The notes under the pieces: generated by a model
Databases searched by the model: none
Seen by the model: only the letters and a program-made list of their open reading frames with translations
Told to the model about the DNA's origin: nothing
Shown here: one piece after another, positions 42,570 through 53,019 of the stretch
Numbering within the stretch: position 1 is the stretch's first letter
How the letters are laid out: each line of letters starts with the position of its first letter
Source of the DNA: Gracilaria gracilis
Taxonomy: Eukaryota > Rhodophyta > Florideophyceae > Gracilariales > Gracilariaceae
Direction of reading: 5' to 3'
Length of the DNA: 64,000 nucleotides
Assembly: GCA_030374805.1 (NCBI GenBank)
Contig: JARGSG010000006.1
Span: forward strand, 682,001-746,000
Position numbers and translations under genes: made by a program

Positions 42570-45500
42570 ATGCCCAACTGCTGCTTTGAAGGCTGCTCCT
42601 TCTTCGCCCGCACCATCCCCGCCATCCAAAGGCACCGGAGGAGATGCCCCAATCGCCTCAACCCAAACAAGCGTTTCCTATCTCCAGGCGGAGGCCTCCC
42701 CGACTTTCCCTCACGCATCAAGCGTCACAAGTCTACCCCCCACCTCCATACACCTCCTCCTCCCAAAAACCGCCCTTCCGACGACGTCCCCATCGCAGAC
42801 GACGACTTCTACCACCACCAGCAACTCTCCCTCTCCCTCCACACCCAGGACGCCTACCACATCGCCACCAACCCCGTCTGCTCCATCTCCCCCTCCCACC
42901 TCGAACGCATGGTCCTCTAAATCTCTTCCATCGCCTCCTCCCTCGGCCTCCGAAAGACTGACGAACTCATCTCAAACTCCGCCTTCTCCAAATCCGCCTT
43001 CCACAACGCCGTCTCCTCCGCCACCTAGTGTCTCAAACTTCAAACAGACCTCTTCCAACACCGAGTCAGCAACATAGGCTTCGCTCCCACCACCCTCTCC
43101 GACCCACAGCAGCTCTTCTCCACCACCATCTTCCGAAAGGACTCCATCCAGGTTCTCAAACAGGAACTCGCCCTCGCACACTTCCACAACACTTTCTTCC
43201 ACCCCGTCTCCCACACAACCCCATCCGGCTCTCCAGCTTTCGCCCACCCCATGGCCTCCACCTTCGGAAAGGAAGCAGTCCCCGCCCTCAAAGCCGCAAT
43301 CATGCACCCCTCCAACAACTCCTGCATCTGGGACACTCCCGACTCCACCAGTATCGACTCCTTCATCGGCTTGGTCCAAATCTACTCCGACAAGTCCTCC
43401 ACCTCCCTCAAATCCTCTTCCATCACCTTCTACGCCCTTCATATCACCCTTCTCACCTTCTGCGATGCCTTCCGTTGCAAGTGCATCACCGAACACCTCA
43501 CCCTTCTCGGATACTTGCCAACCTCCTTCCTCCCAACCAACCCCTCCCAAAACTACGACTCCATCCCTCAAACCTCCTTCCACATCCCCTGGCACACCAA
43601 AAAAACTCATTCAGCTCGCCATCTCCAACCTCCTCGGCCACCTCCTCTCCTCCGGTCTCAACGGCTTCCCGTTCCGTAACACCCATGGAGTTCTTCGCCA
43701 CTGTCTCCAATCATCGCCACCTACTGCGCCAACATCCGGAGAGCAAAAGACATTCTCTCCATCTCCCACGGAACCCGCCCCCAACATCTTTGTCATAGAT
43801 GCACCGTCTTCTGCACAAACCACCCCCTACACATTCGATCCCCTTCCTCCCGAACTCAGCACCAGATCCACGCCGCACGCAAATCACACTTCATTCTCCT
43901 CCAACAATCACAAGACGCTCTCCTCGCTCGTAAGCCCAGAATCTCCCGCAACACAAAGGAAAAAGTCCTTGAAGCCCTCCACTCCCTCTCCCTCGCAAAG
44001 TACTTCTCCCTCTTCGAATCATACCCTCTTCTCAACATCACCCCACTCCTCTCCCCTTACAACATCTTCACCTTCGAAACACTCCACAACTTCCACCTCG
44101 GCGTCTCCAAGCTCATCATGCTCGCCGCCATCGAGAGACTCCGCTCAGAAGCACTCTTCACCACCCCCCGTTCCTCCAAGTCCCGTCGCCCCTTCAACTC
44201 CGTCCACAATTCCATCCTCAAACATTCAAACACCATCCTCTCCGCCATCGAAAAGCACTCCCCCGCAAACGGACTCCACATCGACTTCTCCACTTTCGAC
44301 AACGGTCAAACTGTCAACGGTTTCTTCACTACCGACGGATTGCGTAGTATGCTCGAAGCAGAAGGCTACCGCGCACTGGACATGGTCTTCCCTTTCATCG
44401 GCGCCTTCTTCGACCGATGCTGTAACGAGGTCGATTCAGCTCCCATCACTTCCGTCTTCTCCAAGTACTCAGACCTCCTTCTCGCCTCCTTGCGATACAA
44501 CACCTTCACCAAATGGACCGACGCCCGCCTCACCGACCTCCACAACTAAATCCGCTCCTTCAAGCGCACAGCCGTACTCGTCCTCGGCCCCCACCACACT
44601 TCCAGCCTCGGAACCTTCAAGTTCCACCTCCTCGACCACATTGTGGAGGACATTAGCCCCTTCGGAGGCCTCCAATTCAATGATGCCGGCATATTCGAGC
44701 ATGGCCACAGCCTCTCCAAGTCCCACTACTCCAAAACATCAAAGCGCAGGTCCACCGCACATCAAGAAACCATTCGTGCCATCCACCGCTCCATCAAGGA
44801 CTGGAATCCAGTCTCCATAAACCCTTCCATCACCTCCTCCTCCCCTGGCCTCGCTTCCCCCCTCCAATCCCGAGAACCCGGTTTCGTCCGTGATGGCAAA
44901 CACATCTCCTTCGCTGAACTAATCACTGCCCACAAATTCATTCGCTCCAATCCTCACCTCCCTTACAAATCTCTTCAAGACCTTTTCCCCCCCGATACCC
45001 TATCCATTCTGGCACAATTCGGAAGAAACGCCCTCCTATCCTTTATCACCCACTCTCTCGATGTTCTACAACTCACTGACAACTCCCCGGCCCTCCGTCA
45101 GACTCGACTCACCATATTCAACTCCAATTACGTCGTCGGCGGTTACATCCCAACACTCGACAACTACATTGAAGAGCGGAACGAACTCGCGCCCCAGGAT
45201 CCTCCAGTCCCTCTCATCCAACAAATTTTTGCCACCCCCTCCTTCTGTCCATCCAAGTCCCCAAAGTTCTCCCACATTCTCGTCGCCGGCTCCACCTCCC
45301 CCCCTCCACATCAATCGTCTGGGTTTGCGAACTCATCTCCCTTCTTCTTTTCGCCCTTCCTTCTTCAACTTCTTCTCCCAAGGAGTTCGCCTTCGTCCAG
45401 TTCATGGAACTCGTCCCACCCAGCGACGACGTCGATCTCACCCTCAACTGCGTTTGCCTCCGATGGGCAACAGACGACGAACATAACCACACCATCCACC

Positions 45501-45720
45501 CAGTTCCCATCTCTGCCCACTCCACTTCCGATAACTTTTCCCCTTGGTATGGACTCATCCCCTCTTCCTCCATCCTCGGCTCCGTTCATGTTCCCCGCCA
45601 GAACTACCCCGCTCCTCCCTTCACTTCTCGTCTACACTGGCGCTTTCACCGATTTTATCTCAGTCGGTTCTATCGAGACCCCACCGCCAAGCCTTATTTC
45701 CCATCCAACACGTAGCCTCT
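42570..45720 (+). pseudogene. Plavaka/CACTA-like transposase, interrupted
   Basis: One frame from the ATG at 42570 carries most of the protein, with in-frame stops at 42918, 43026, 43677 and 44547 and local frame changes near 43600 (A-run), 43700 and 45250-45400. N-terminus: CCFEGCSFFARTIPAIQRHR, a zinc finger. Core: FIGLVQIYSDKSSTSLKSSS with LTLLGYLP (the SDK..-LGYLP arrangement of Plavaka-type DDE transposases), then IATYCANIRRAKDILSIS with HLCHRC, then YNIFTFETLHNFHLGVSKLI. Later KFHLLDHIVEDISPFGG. C-terminus in another frame: WYGLIPSSSILGSVHVPRQN. Motif order matches fungal/algal Plavaka elements from memory; multiple lesions show it is dead. Confidence 0.6.
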
Positions 45721-45874
45721 ATTCCATGTTAGCTTCAGCTTCATAAAAATTTCAACCCGCTTCCTTTCAATTGGAAGGAGTGAAGATACGCATGACAAGA
45801 AAAAGAAGAAGCATCTCTTCCCCATTCCACACATACCTCCACCCCTTCCCCCCTCACTGCAACTCACCCTACCC

Positions 45875-46708
45875 TTAGTAGCCCGCCTCTTCCCTACCAT
45901 CAACCCCTATCACTTCCCTGCGTTCCGCCCGGTGTGCCACCAACCGCCCGAAACTCGCGTCCTCTGGTCGACAAGCCGCTATGTAACAATCAAGAACTGC
46001 ACCTAGTCTCCGTGTTGGTTTTGCCATAAAATATTCCTCCCTCACAGCTAGGTATATCTTCTCCCTCGGTGGTACCCACAGCCCAACTGTCGCAGTTCTC
46101 CTAGAGTTTCCCGACACACACCTCGGATCTCCATCCAAAAACCCATCGTTCTCAAACTCCTCGGCATGCTGCTTCTGTAGCGATTGCCAGGCTACCCCCA
46201 GTATTCCTTCAACAGCCCTAGGTAGATACTTCCCATACAAAGTAGAGAACGAAAGCTGTCTTTGCCCTCCGCGTCCCACAACCCCGTTCATAGTTTTCGC
46301 CTCACAGGCAATCCAGGCGTCAAGTCTCGCAAGGTGCATCACTGTCCTATCCACGTAGTGCCGTTCACCGTTACTTTGCCTCTCCACTGCGTATCCCATA
46401 TTCTTCTCCAACACTGCCACCGCCATCCCATTCTTGAAGTAAATATCTTCATCATCAACTTCCCATGGTGGCCCAACCGCACGAGATTCGGAATACGCAA
46501 ATCCTTCGAAGCGGCTCGTCCTCCACGCACACAACTCATTCCCCCCGCCCTCCTCCCTTCCCATCAGCTTCTCGCGCGCCTCTCCCATCTGCTGCTTTAG
46601 CTTTTCCCATATCTCAGTTCTCTCAGTAGGTTTCGCACGTTTTGCAACCAAATCATATCCAAGAATGGAGAATAACTTGTCGCGAGCCGCCCGCTTCCGC
46701 ACCCCCAA
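45875..46708 (-). pseudogene. C-terminal part of the transposon's second (coiled-coil) gene
   Basis: A 277-codon frame in a different phase from 48203-46899, with protein-like sequence in the 190-bp gap, so probably the same gene after a frameshift. It contains HLARLDAWIACEAKTMNGVV and FGRLVAHRAERREV. No recognised domain. It converges tail to tail with the Plavaka-like transposase, about 150 bp apart. Confidence 0.45.
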
Positions 46709-46898
46709 TCACATCGCTTAAGGTCTGCTTCATCCGCTGCCTCAGAAACTTGTCCGCACTCACATCATCCACTCACTTTTGTTTCCTTCCCGCTTCTCGT
46801 ATCGTCTGCCAAATATCTCCCATTATTTCCGTCTCCACCACATACTTCAACAGCACATCACTTCCTCCCTCCGTTGATGGCGTATACGCCCTCATCTC

Positions 46899-48203
46899 CT
46901 ATGCCACTTGATACGGGCACCGAGGTACCATCTCCTTCTCCCCAAGCACAAATATGCTTCCCTCCCTACTTTCTCCCACCGTCTCACTCCTGTTCTTCCA
47001 GCTCCTACCAACGTTCTCCTTGTCAAAACAGAGTTCTGACCCCTCCAACTTCGCAAAGTGGAGAATCTTATCATACACAGCCCTTGCAAATCCGTAAAAA
47101 CATTCTGGCACCTCTATATCATGCTTTTGACGCCCCTTTACTTCCTTCCCACACCCACTTCGCTTCCTACCCTTCACAGCTTCCCTTAAACTTTCAATCA
47201 ACACATTTTGCTGCTTCAGCTCCTCCCTCACCCGTTCCAATTCTTTCTGCGTGAGCTTCAAACTCACCATTATGGTATAGTGATTCTCCTTTATATTTCC
47301 CAGCTTCCCTTTCAACGAATTCACCCTCTCAACCAATGCAGACCTTGGCAACACGCGTAAGTTCTCTTTATCTCCTTCTGATATTCCTGGAGTTCCCATT
47401 TCCCTTGCTCCGTTTCTCTCTCCACGATCCCCAGAATCGTCGACTCCTGCTTCATACACATCGTCCTCAATCCGAACGGCATTATGCCTCACACGTATTC
47501 CTTCAGTCGTTCGTGCCGCGGTTTCCACCAAGTTCCCTCTAGTTCTATGCTTGTTTCGGACAACGACATCTTCTCCTTCGAATACCCTCCCATCCACTGG
47601 TATATTGTCCATCACATTTTCAATCATTGACCCACCACTGCTACGTCCTACAACTCTCCCGGGCAAATTGTCTTGTAGCCATTCCATCCTTTCCACATTG
47701 GCGTGGCTCCCCATTCCATCGCTCACACGCCCAATTCGCCTCCCACTGTCCTCTGCCTCCCTCATATGCCTCATACCCCCCACTTCCTCTTCGTCTCGCA
47801 TCGCAGTATGTCGCGGTCCACCAGCTCTTTCTCTGCCCATCATTCGATTCCTCCTAACACCAACCACAACCTCCATGCTTTTGTTCCTCGCCTCCTGAAC
47901 GCCCCCTCCTACTTCTCTTTCGCGCCCCCTCCCCTCCCGAACGGCAACCCAAGCCACTCTCTCTCCCTCCTTCCCTCGAATACCACGGCTAACTATCCGA
48001 CTAGTACTTCTTGCTATCGTCCTTCCCTTCTCCCCACTGCGACACTGTCTCCCCTTCTCTATGACATCTTCATACTCCCCTTCTTCTACAAATTGCGTGG
48101 AGTAGTCGCCCCTTCGCCGCACACCTCTATCCCTAACGCCCCGTGCATCATCCCCCTGCTTTTCTCCTATCCCTCCCCTGCGTTCCCCTGCTCTATTTCC
48201 CAT
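46899..48203 (-). pseudogene. Second transposon gene: basic N-terminus plus coiled coil (434 aa frame)
   Basis: Residues about 1-270 are Arg/Gly/Glu-rich and low in hydrophobics, perhaps disordered or nucleic-acid binding. About 285-350 forms a heptad-like coiled coil (VERVNSLKGKLGNIKENHYT, then LTQKELERVREELKQQN, then ESLREAV). A short C-terminal part is more globular (CFYGFARAVYDKILHFAKLE). Because the start region is rich in GC and stop-poor, the ATG at 48203 is only a best guess. Position and orientation suggest an accessory protein of the same element as the transposase. Confidence 0.45.
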
Positions 48204-48283
48204 CTAATGTAGAAGCGGAATAGCTTGTGTTACCAAAGCACTTACCGTTCGCTCGGTTCACTCCGTTTGGTCGGGGCGCTTCG

Positions 48284-48319
48284 TTCGCTCGGTTCGCTCG
48301 GTTCGCTCGGTTCGCTCGG
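48284..48319. repeat. 9-bp tandem repeat (TTCGCTCGG)4
   Basis: Four perfect units, preceded by degenerate ones (TTCGCTCGG TTCACTCCG at 48248-48265). Confidence 0.85.
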
Positions 48320-48544
48320 TTTGCTCCAAAGGTCGGCCTCGATCACGTCTCCTCATGTTCTTCCTACCTTTCCCACGTAATCCGCTTCGAGGAGAGCGCG
48401 AACTACGCCCAATACCGCCCTCGCCATTTTCCACATCACCACTTCAAGGCGCACGCGTAGTACTACCCAAGCCATCCTCGCGACCCCGACCTACCACCTC
48501 TGCACGCGTTCGCCCTTTTGTCGCACGCCCGCTTACATCTTCCG

Positions 48545-48574
48545 CATTCGCATTCGCATTCGCATTCGCATTCG
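48545..48574. repeat. Hexamer microsatellite (CATTCG)5
   Basis: Five perfect copies. Not a known telomere repeat type and too short to suggest a telomere relic. Confidence 0.85.
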
Positions 48575-49206
48575 CACTTCTCGTTTTACGTTTCCGCGTA
48601 TGGAATCGGACGACGACGATGCGCCCGGCGGTGCGCTCTAGATGTTGTCGCCGCTTGCCGCTCGACGTGTTCGCCGCTCGACGTGATCGCAGATCCCCCC
48701 GTGAAACGCACACCTCCACTCGACGTGTGGTAGAGATATCGCACCGTTTTAGTACTTTTCGGAATCACTTTCCGAAAATTGGCACGGAAATTCTCCTTCC
48801 TGTACGAAACCTCACTGCCAAGAACTGTTACACTTTCACGTGATATCACATGTACTCCTTATCTTCTATTCTATGTCCTTGAACGTCAACCCACTCCCTC
48901 GAATCCTATCTCCATTTTGTTCACGTCACTGGATGATAAAAGTGATGACACCCACTCACTTGGGGGAGTTCTCGTCCTCGTCTGTGGAACACGAAAGTTA
49001 GAGAGAACGCGTAGTAAAATGTACACCATTCGATTTTAAACACACTACGGTACACCTTTCGGTTCTATAAGTCATAAATCAATTGAGCTCTAGTCGACTA
49101 CTATAGGATTCGAAGACGTACCCCATGTGTACTCCATTCCATAATCTGCAAATAACTCTTCTCCTACTTCTACAACCCGAAGTGCCCGGACGGCAAGCAT
49201 TCGGTT

Positions 49207-52157
49207 TTACCTTAATTGAAGTGGTGCTCGCCCAGTTCCTGGGGTTCGACTCACCGCCACATTGGAAGTCCGTCGCTGCTTCAAGCCATCCTCCACTGCA
49301 TCCCTATCTTTATCCCCTTCCATATATTCTAGGTCGTTAATTGTTCCACCCAACGAAAATGGAGCGGGGACAATCCATACAGGGATTGTAGGTACTTCTC
49401 GTCTCCTTTCCGAGAGTTTCCGGAATACCTCGCCTCGCAGGCTAACCTCCATCGCATAACTTCGAAAACGTGCGGCGGTGGCTCCCAACAACCCTTCCCC
49501 ATATTTCTTGTGTACCTCCTTCCTCTTCATTAAGTCATGGTACACTAGAGTTGCGTAAAAAACACGTCTCTTCGTTCTTCATGAAACGGTGCGTGGTAAA
49601 CACTCCCATTCCTGCGTCATGGTGACGAATCGACGACTTCCCAATGCGACAACCACACATAGTGTCCTCCAGTGCCAACATCGCGTTCCAATCCAGGAGA
49701 CCCATCTTCCGTTGCAACTTTTTCGGCCACTCATGCAGCGCTTTGCGCCTGCCGATCATGGCCATGCCCTTCTCCCGCCACATCGATGCCAGGAAGTCCA
49801 GAATATACGGTGAGAACTTCTCATACTGCGGGAAGCCCGATGGAGCCTTCCACGATCGTGAAGGACGAGCGTTCCACTTGTGAAATAAGCCCATCACGCG
49901 ATTCACAGAGTTTCGGACCTCCTGCGTAATTTGAATGTCCGTCTCATTATCGCGCATGCACATCGCAAACTGAACAATGGCCGCGTGCCTAGCATGAGCA
50001 AAACAGTCAGGGGACGGCTCACAACAAATAAACTTCCGATGACCTTGTAACTTCATGCATGACGTGGCAGTCGAGAACGTTCCCGCGAACAAGTTCACCA
50101 CTGTATCACCGGGCTGCAAAAATCTGCTGATCAGCTCCTTCAACAACGCGCGAGGTTTTCGTTCCGATCTCACCTTTTGCAACATGTAGCCCCCACCCTC
50201 CTTCTTTCTTTTCCATTGAAGAGCCTCCCCATGGGACATGGGCGGTACCTGGTCAATAACACTGTGGTACCCTGGATACCTCAACTGCACGTAGTTGAAG
50301 TTCTCATAGTTCACCATCGCATGCTGCTGTGCATAAGTGAGGCCACTTTGAACACCATGTATCGCATACTCTATGGCAGGGAACAAGGAGCAGGACCTGC
50401 GTCCCGGGTTTCGAATGGAGTTGCCTTGCGACCGTATCAAATGAATTGGGACCTGTTCCACAACAGACAATCGCCTCGGAACCCCTTGCTCGTCCTTTGC
50501 TACAATAAGGGAAAGCGCTTTCGTACACTGGTTCACCTGTTCCAATGCACAGAAGTTAACAAAATGACCCCCCGGACGTAGCAGCCTTGATATAAGCTTT
50601 GCCGCCTTCTTCATATGGTCGGCGCTCAGCATATCGTACCAACTGTTTTCCCGGTTCTTATCGAATCCGTTGTTTTGCAGAATCTCGTCCGTTTCCACCA
50701 GATCCTCGAACCCGCAATTATACATTCGAAAGTAATTCTCCATCTCCACTTCACAACGTTGGAATGCCATTTTATCGTCCAACGAGGAAATGGCAGGAAG
50801 AGGCTGTATGTCAGCGTCGGAGGACTGTTCACCAACATCTTCATACCCACCCTCACCCAATACATCCATTCCACTTCCGCTATCTCCATCCCCTTCTTCT
50901 TTCCGAAGGATTCCCCCTTTCCGACTGCTTATCGTCATCGTCATGAATTTCGATGGCAGGCTCCGGTTTAGATATCGGCGTGAGATGTATATCAGGGACC
51001 CTGAGTGTTTCTTTGATTTTCAAAGGGCTTATTGTCTCCAAAATGGAGGACATAAGCGAGTTAGAGAAACAATCAAATCTCTGAGCAAACGCTCTTGACG
51101 GGTCCCTGTGAAACGTCTTCAAAACGGTCCATCGTCCAGGTTCTGATATTGTGTACAACTGCTCGTCCTCAACAACCTTGTTTAGGTCAGAAATAAACTT
51201 CTTCGCAAGCGTTCGGAGGGCCACATCAGTGTCCTCCGGAAGATTCCATGCCCACGGTTGGACCTCGTCTTCCAGAAGAGTTTGCGTGTTGCTCGGTAGC
51301 AAGCGATGGTCATTGTCCTTGTGCAGGAACCCCTTGGAACGCGTTTCAATGGGTTTAAACTGCATGTCGTCGTACACGAGCAGTATAAAAGGGGGAACCA
51401 TGACCTCCGCGCCAGGGAATCCCAGAAATTGGGAGAAACAATCCCAGGCCTTTGTTACCAGCTGCACACCGAAACCCGCACGCTGAGCTTAAAGATTCTC
51501 CAATATTTGCACATTTCCAAAAGGGTTGGAATATCCCTTCCCCCCCTTGCGCCTCTTATGGCCCCGAAGGCGCTTTTCCATAGATACTTTTTGAACAAGG
51601 GAAAGAAAGAGAACTCTCTGGAAATGTGTAGCGATGCTCGTACCGAAAGGGAAAACTATCCGGCCCACACGCCTGGGAGCTATACTCATGGACTTGAATA
51701 ATTCGATTAACGTCACATTCTTCGGTATTCCTTCAAAGTCCACTCTGGTAAAAGCATTCCAAAAATCCCTCACACGCATTTCTCTGTCTCCGTCCATGAT
51801 GTCAAGCAACTTCGTCGACAGATACAGCTGACAGTGTGAACCCTTCCCGCCCACAGCTTTGAGCTCATTGTCGCTGTATGACGGGTGAGTGGGTCCGAAA
51901 AGGATAGAGAAGTACTTCTTGGCAACGTCTAGGACAGTGCGATTCTTGATGATATATGGAATGAATTCGCTGTGTCTCACTTTCCTAGCTTCGTCTTCCT
52001 CTCGCATCGTCGACGCATAGTGATCACGGATGGCGAGACACGCGGTGAGAAGCTCATCTCCAGAACCGAACATTTTTCCAACCTTCATGTCGGATGTCGG
52101 AGGTGCCGGTGACGGTGACTTAGACCTGGATGTGGTTGCGGCAGCCATTTTAAACAA
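49207..52157 (-). pseudogene. DNA methyltransferase-like protein with C-terminal SET-like domain
   Basis: One ancestral gene of about 980 codons read from 52157. A TAA at 51489-51491 is in frame and the same frame continues to 50880. A shift at the GGGGG run near 50918 leads into the frame ending at 49535, and another near 49550 into 49545-49207. In the second part, LISRLLRPGGHFVNFCALEQ precedes KPRALLKELISRFLQPGDTV, NLFAGTFSTATS and FICCEPSPDCF. This matches the DNA N4/N6 methyltransferase ending KP..LL..LI..F..PGD.VLD.FAGSGTT..A...GR..I..E, with FAGTFST as motif I after the substrate region (beta-class order). No DPPY is evident. The tail (SIRHHDAGMGVFTTHRFMKN, then VYHDLMKRKEV, then VWIVPAPFSLGGTIND) is SET-like, less certain. 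Confidence 0.55.
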
Positions 52158-52523
52158 TAACGGGGGGCTTTATTATGAATACGGAAGGAGAACGGGAGGG
52201 GTCGTGAAAACAGATGATGGACGTCGGCAGCGGACGATGAGGGCGAACGGACGGAAGCTGACGAGAGATGGCAGCGAACGAGAGATGAGTGCGGATGGTA
52301 GACGGGAGCGGAAGGCAGACGGCTGCGGAATTAGCGATGTGAAGGAGCAGTTCAGACGCCAAAACGGTACCAGAACTCTAAAGTAGAGGAGTAGAAAAGA
52401 ATTGGGTGATGTTAGGGGGGCTTATGCGGTGATAAACAGTTATAAGAGAAGGCAGGGATGGGAGGGGGGTGCGATAATTCCTAGATATGGAAGTATAGAG
52501 AAAGTTATAACTTACGGCTCTCC

Positions 52524-52597
52524 GGACAGCGGTCCGTGGTGCAGTGGCGCTCTATCACGGCTCCGATGAAGTGCCACTCGAGTTCGGTCCATTTTCC
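52524..52597. repeat. Degenerate copy of the hairpin
   Basis: It starts GGACAGCGGTCC like the perfect hairpin and continues TGGCGCTCTATCACGG, then GATGAAGTGCCACTCGAG, TTCGGTCC and so on; the arms pair only partly. Confidence 0.6.
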
Positions 52598-52689
52598 ATG
52601 CGCCGTGGGAGAAAAAGTAAAAAAAATTGATTTCCACCTGGAGAGCGGCCCCCTCCCGACTGGCGCTTGTTTAAAAAATATAATTTTTC

Positions 52690-52763
52690 GGACAGCGGTC
52701 CGGGGTGGTGTGGCGCTTCATCACGGCACTGATGAAGCGCCACACCACCCCGGACCGCTGTCC
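52690..52763. repeat. Perfect inverted repeat: 32-bp arms, 10-base loop
   Basis: Left arm 52690-52721 starts GGACAGCGGTCCGGGG; right arm 52732-52763 is its exact reverse complement; loop CACGGCACTG at 52722-52731. The arms are GC-rich in an AT-rich setting (TAATTTTTC before, AAAACTTAAC after). Confidence 0.95.
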
Positions 52764-53019
52764 ATGCAGAAAACTTAACGGACGCAATTCATTTTTTTTT
52801 CGAAACTGGGTGCCTTTATTCTATAGCTACACGTACGTAGTAGTTATGACGATCATGGAACTTTCTAAATAAAACGATGGTGAATTTTAAAACGTGAAAT
52901 ACGGAACCCTTTGAGTTCAATTCTATATTGAGCGGGCGCAGTGTTCACTATACGTTCTCGCGAGCATTCTCGACGGTGGTAATCCGCCTTTCAAATTGTT
53001 TGAACCCTTTGTATCCAAC

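Larger units (their letters stand above)
48204..49206. other. Spacer with simple repeats
   Basis: No supported gene. It holds the TTCGCTCGG and CATTCG tandem arrays listed separately, and lies between the coiled-coil gene's 5' end and the methyltransferase gene's 3' end. Confidence 0.45.
52158..53019. other. Divergent intergenic region with hairpins
   Basis: It separates the methyltransferase-like gene (-) from the C2HC protein gene (+) and probably holds both promoters. It includes a perfect and a degenerate hairpin, listed separately. Confidence 0.5.

Noticed and set aside
42586-44820. Long Ser/Pro/Thr-rich plus-strand ORFs overlapping the Plavaka-like gene
   Set aside because: They are shifted readings of C-rich coding DNA, apart from a short part near 43600-43700 where the transposase itself seems to shift frame; the transposase motifs lie in the frame starting at 42570.
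48545-48574. (CATTCG)5 as a telomere relic
   Set aside because: Only five copies, no flanking subtelomeric pattern, and not a known telomere unit.
49190-49260. Possible tRNA around GGGGTTCGACTCA
   Set aside because: The T-arm bases do not pair, no acceptor stem or A-box geometry can be formed, and it overlaps the SET-like coding frame.
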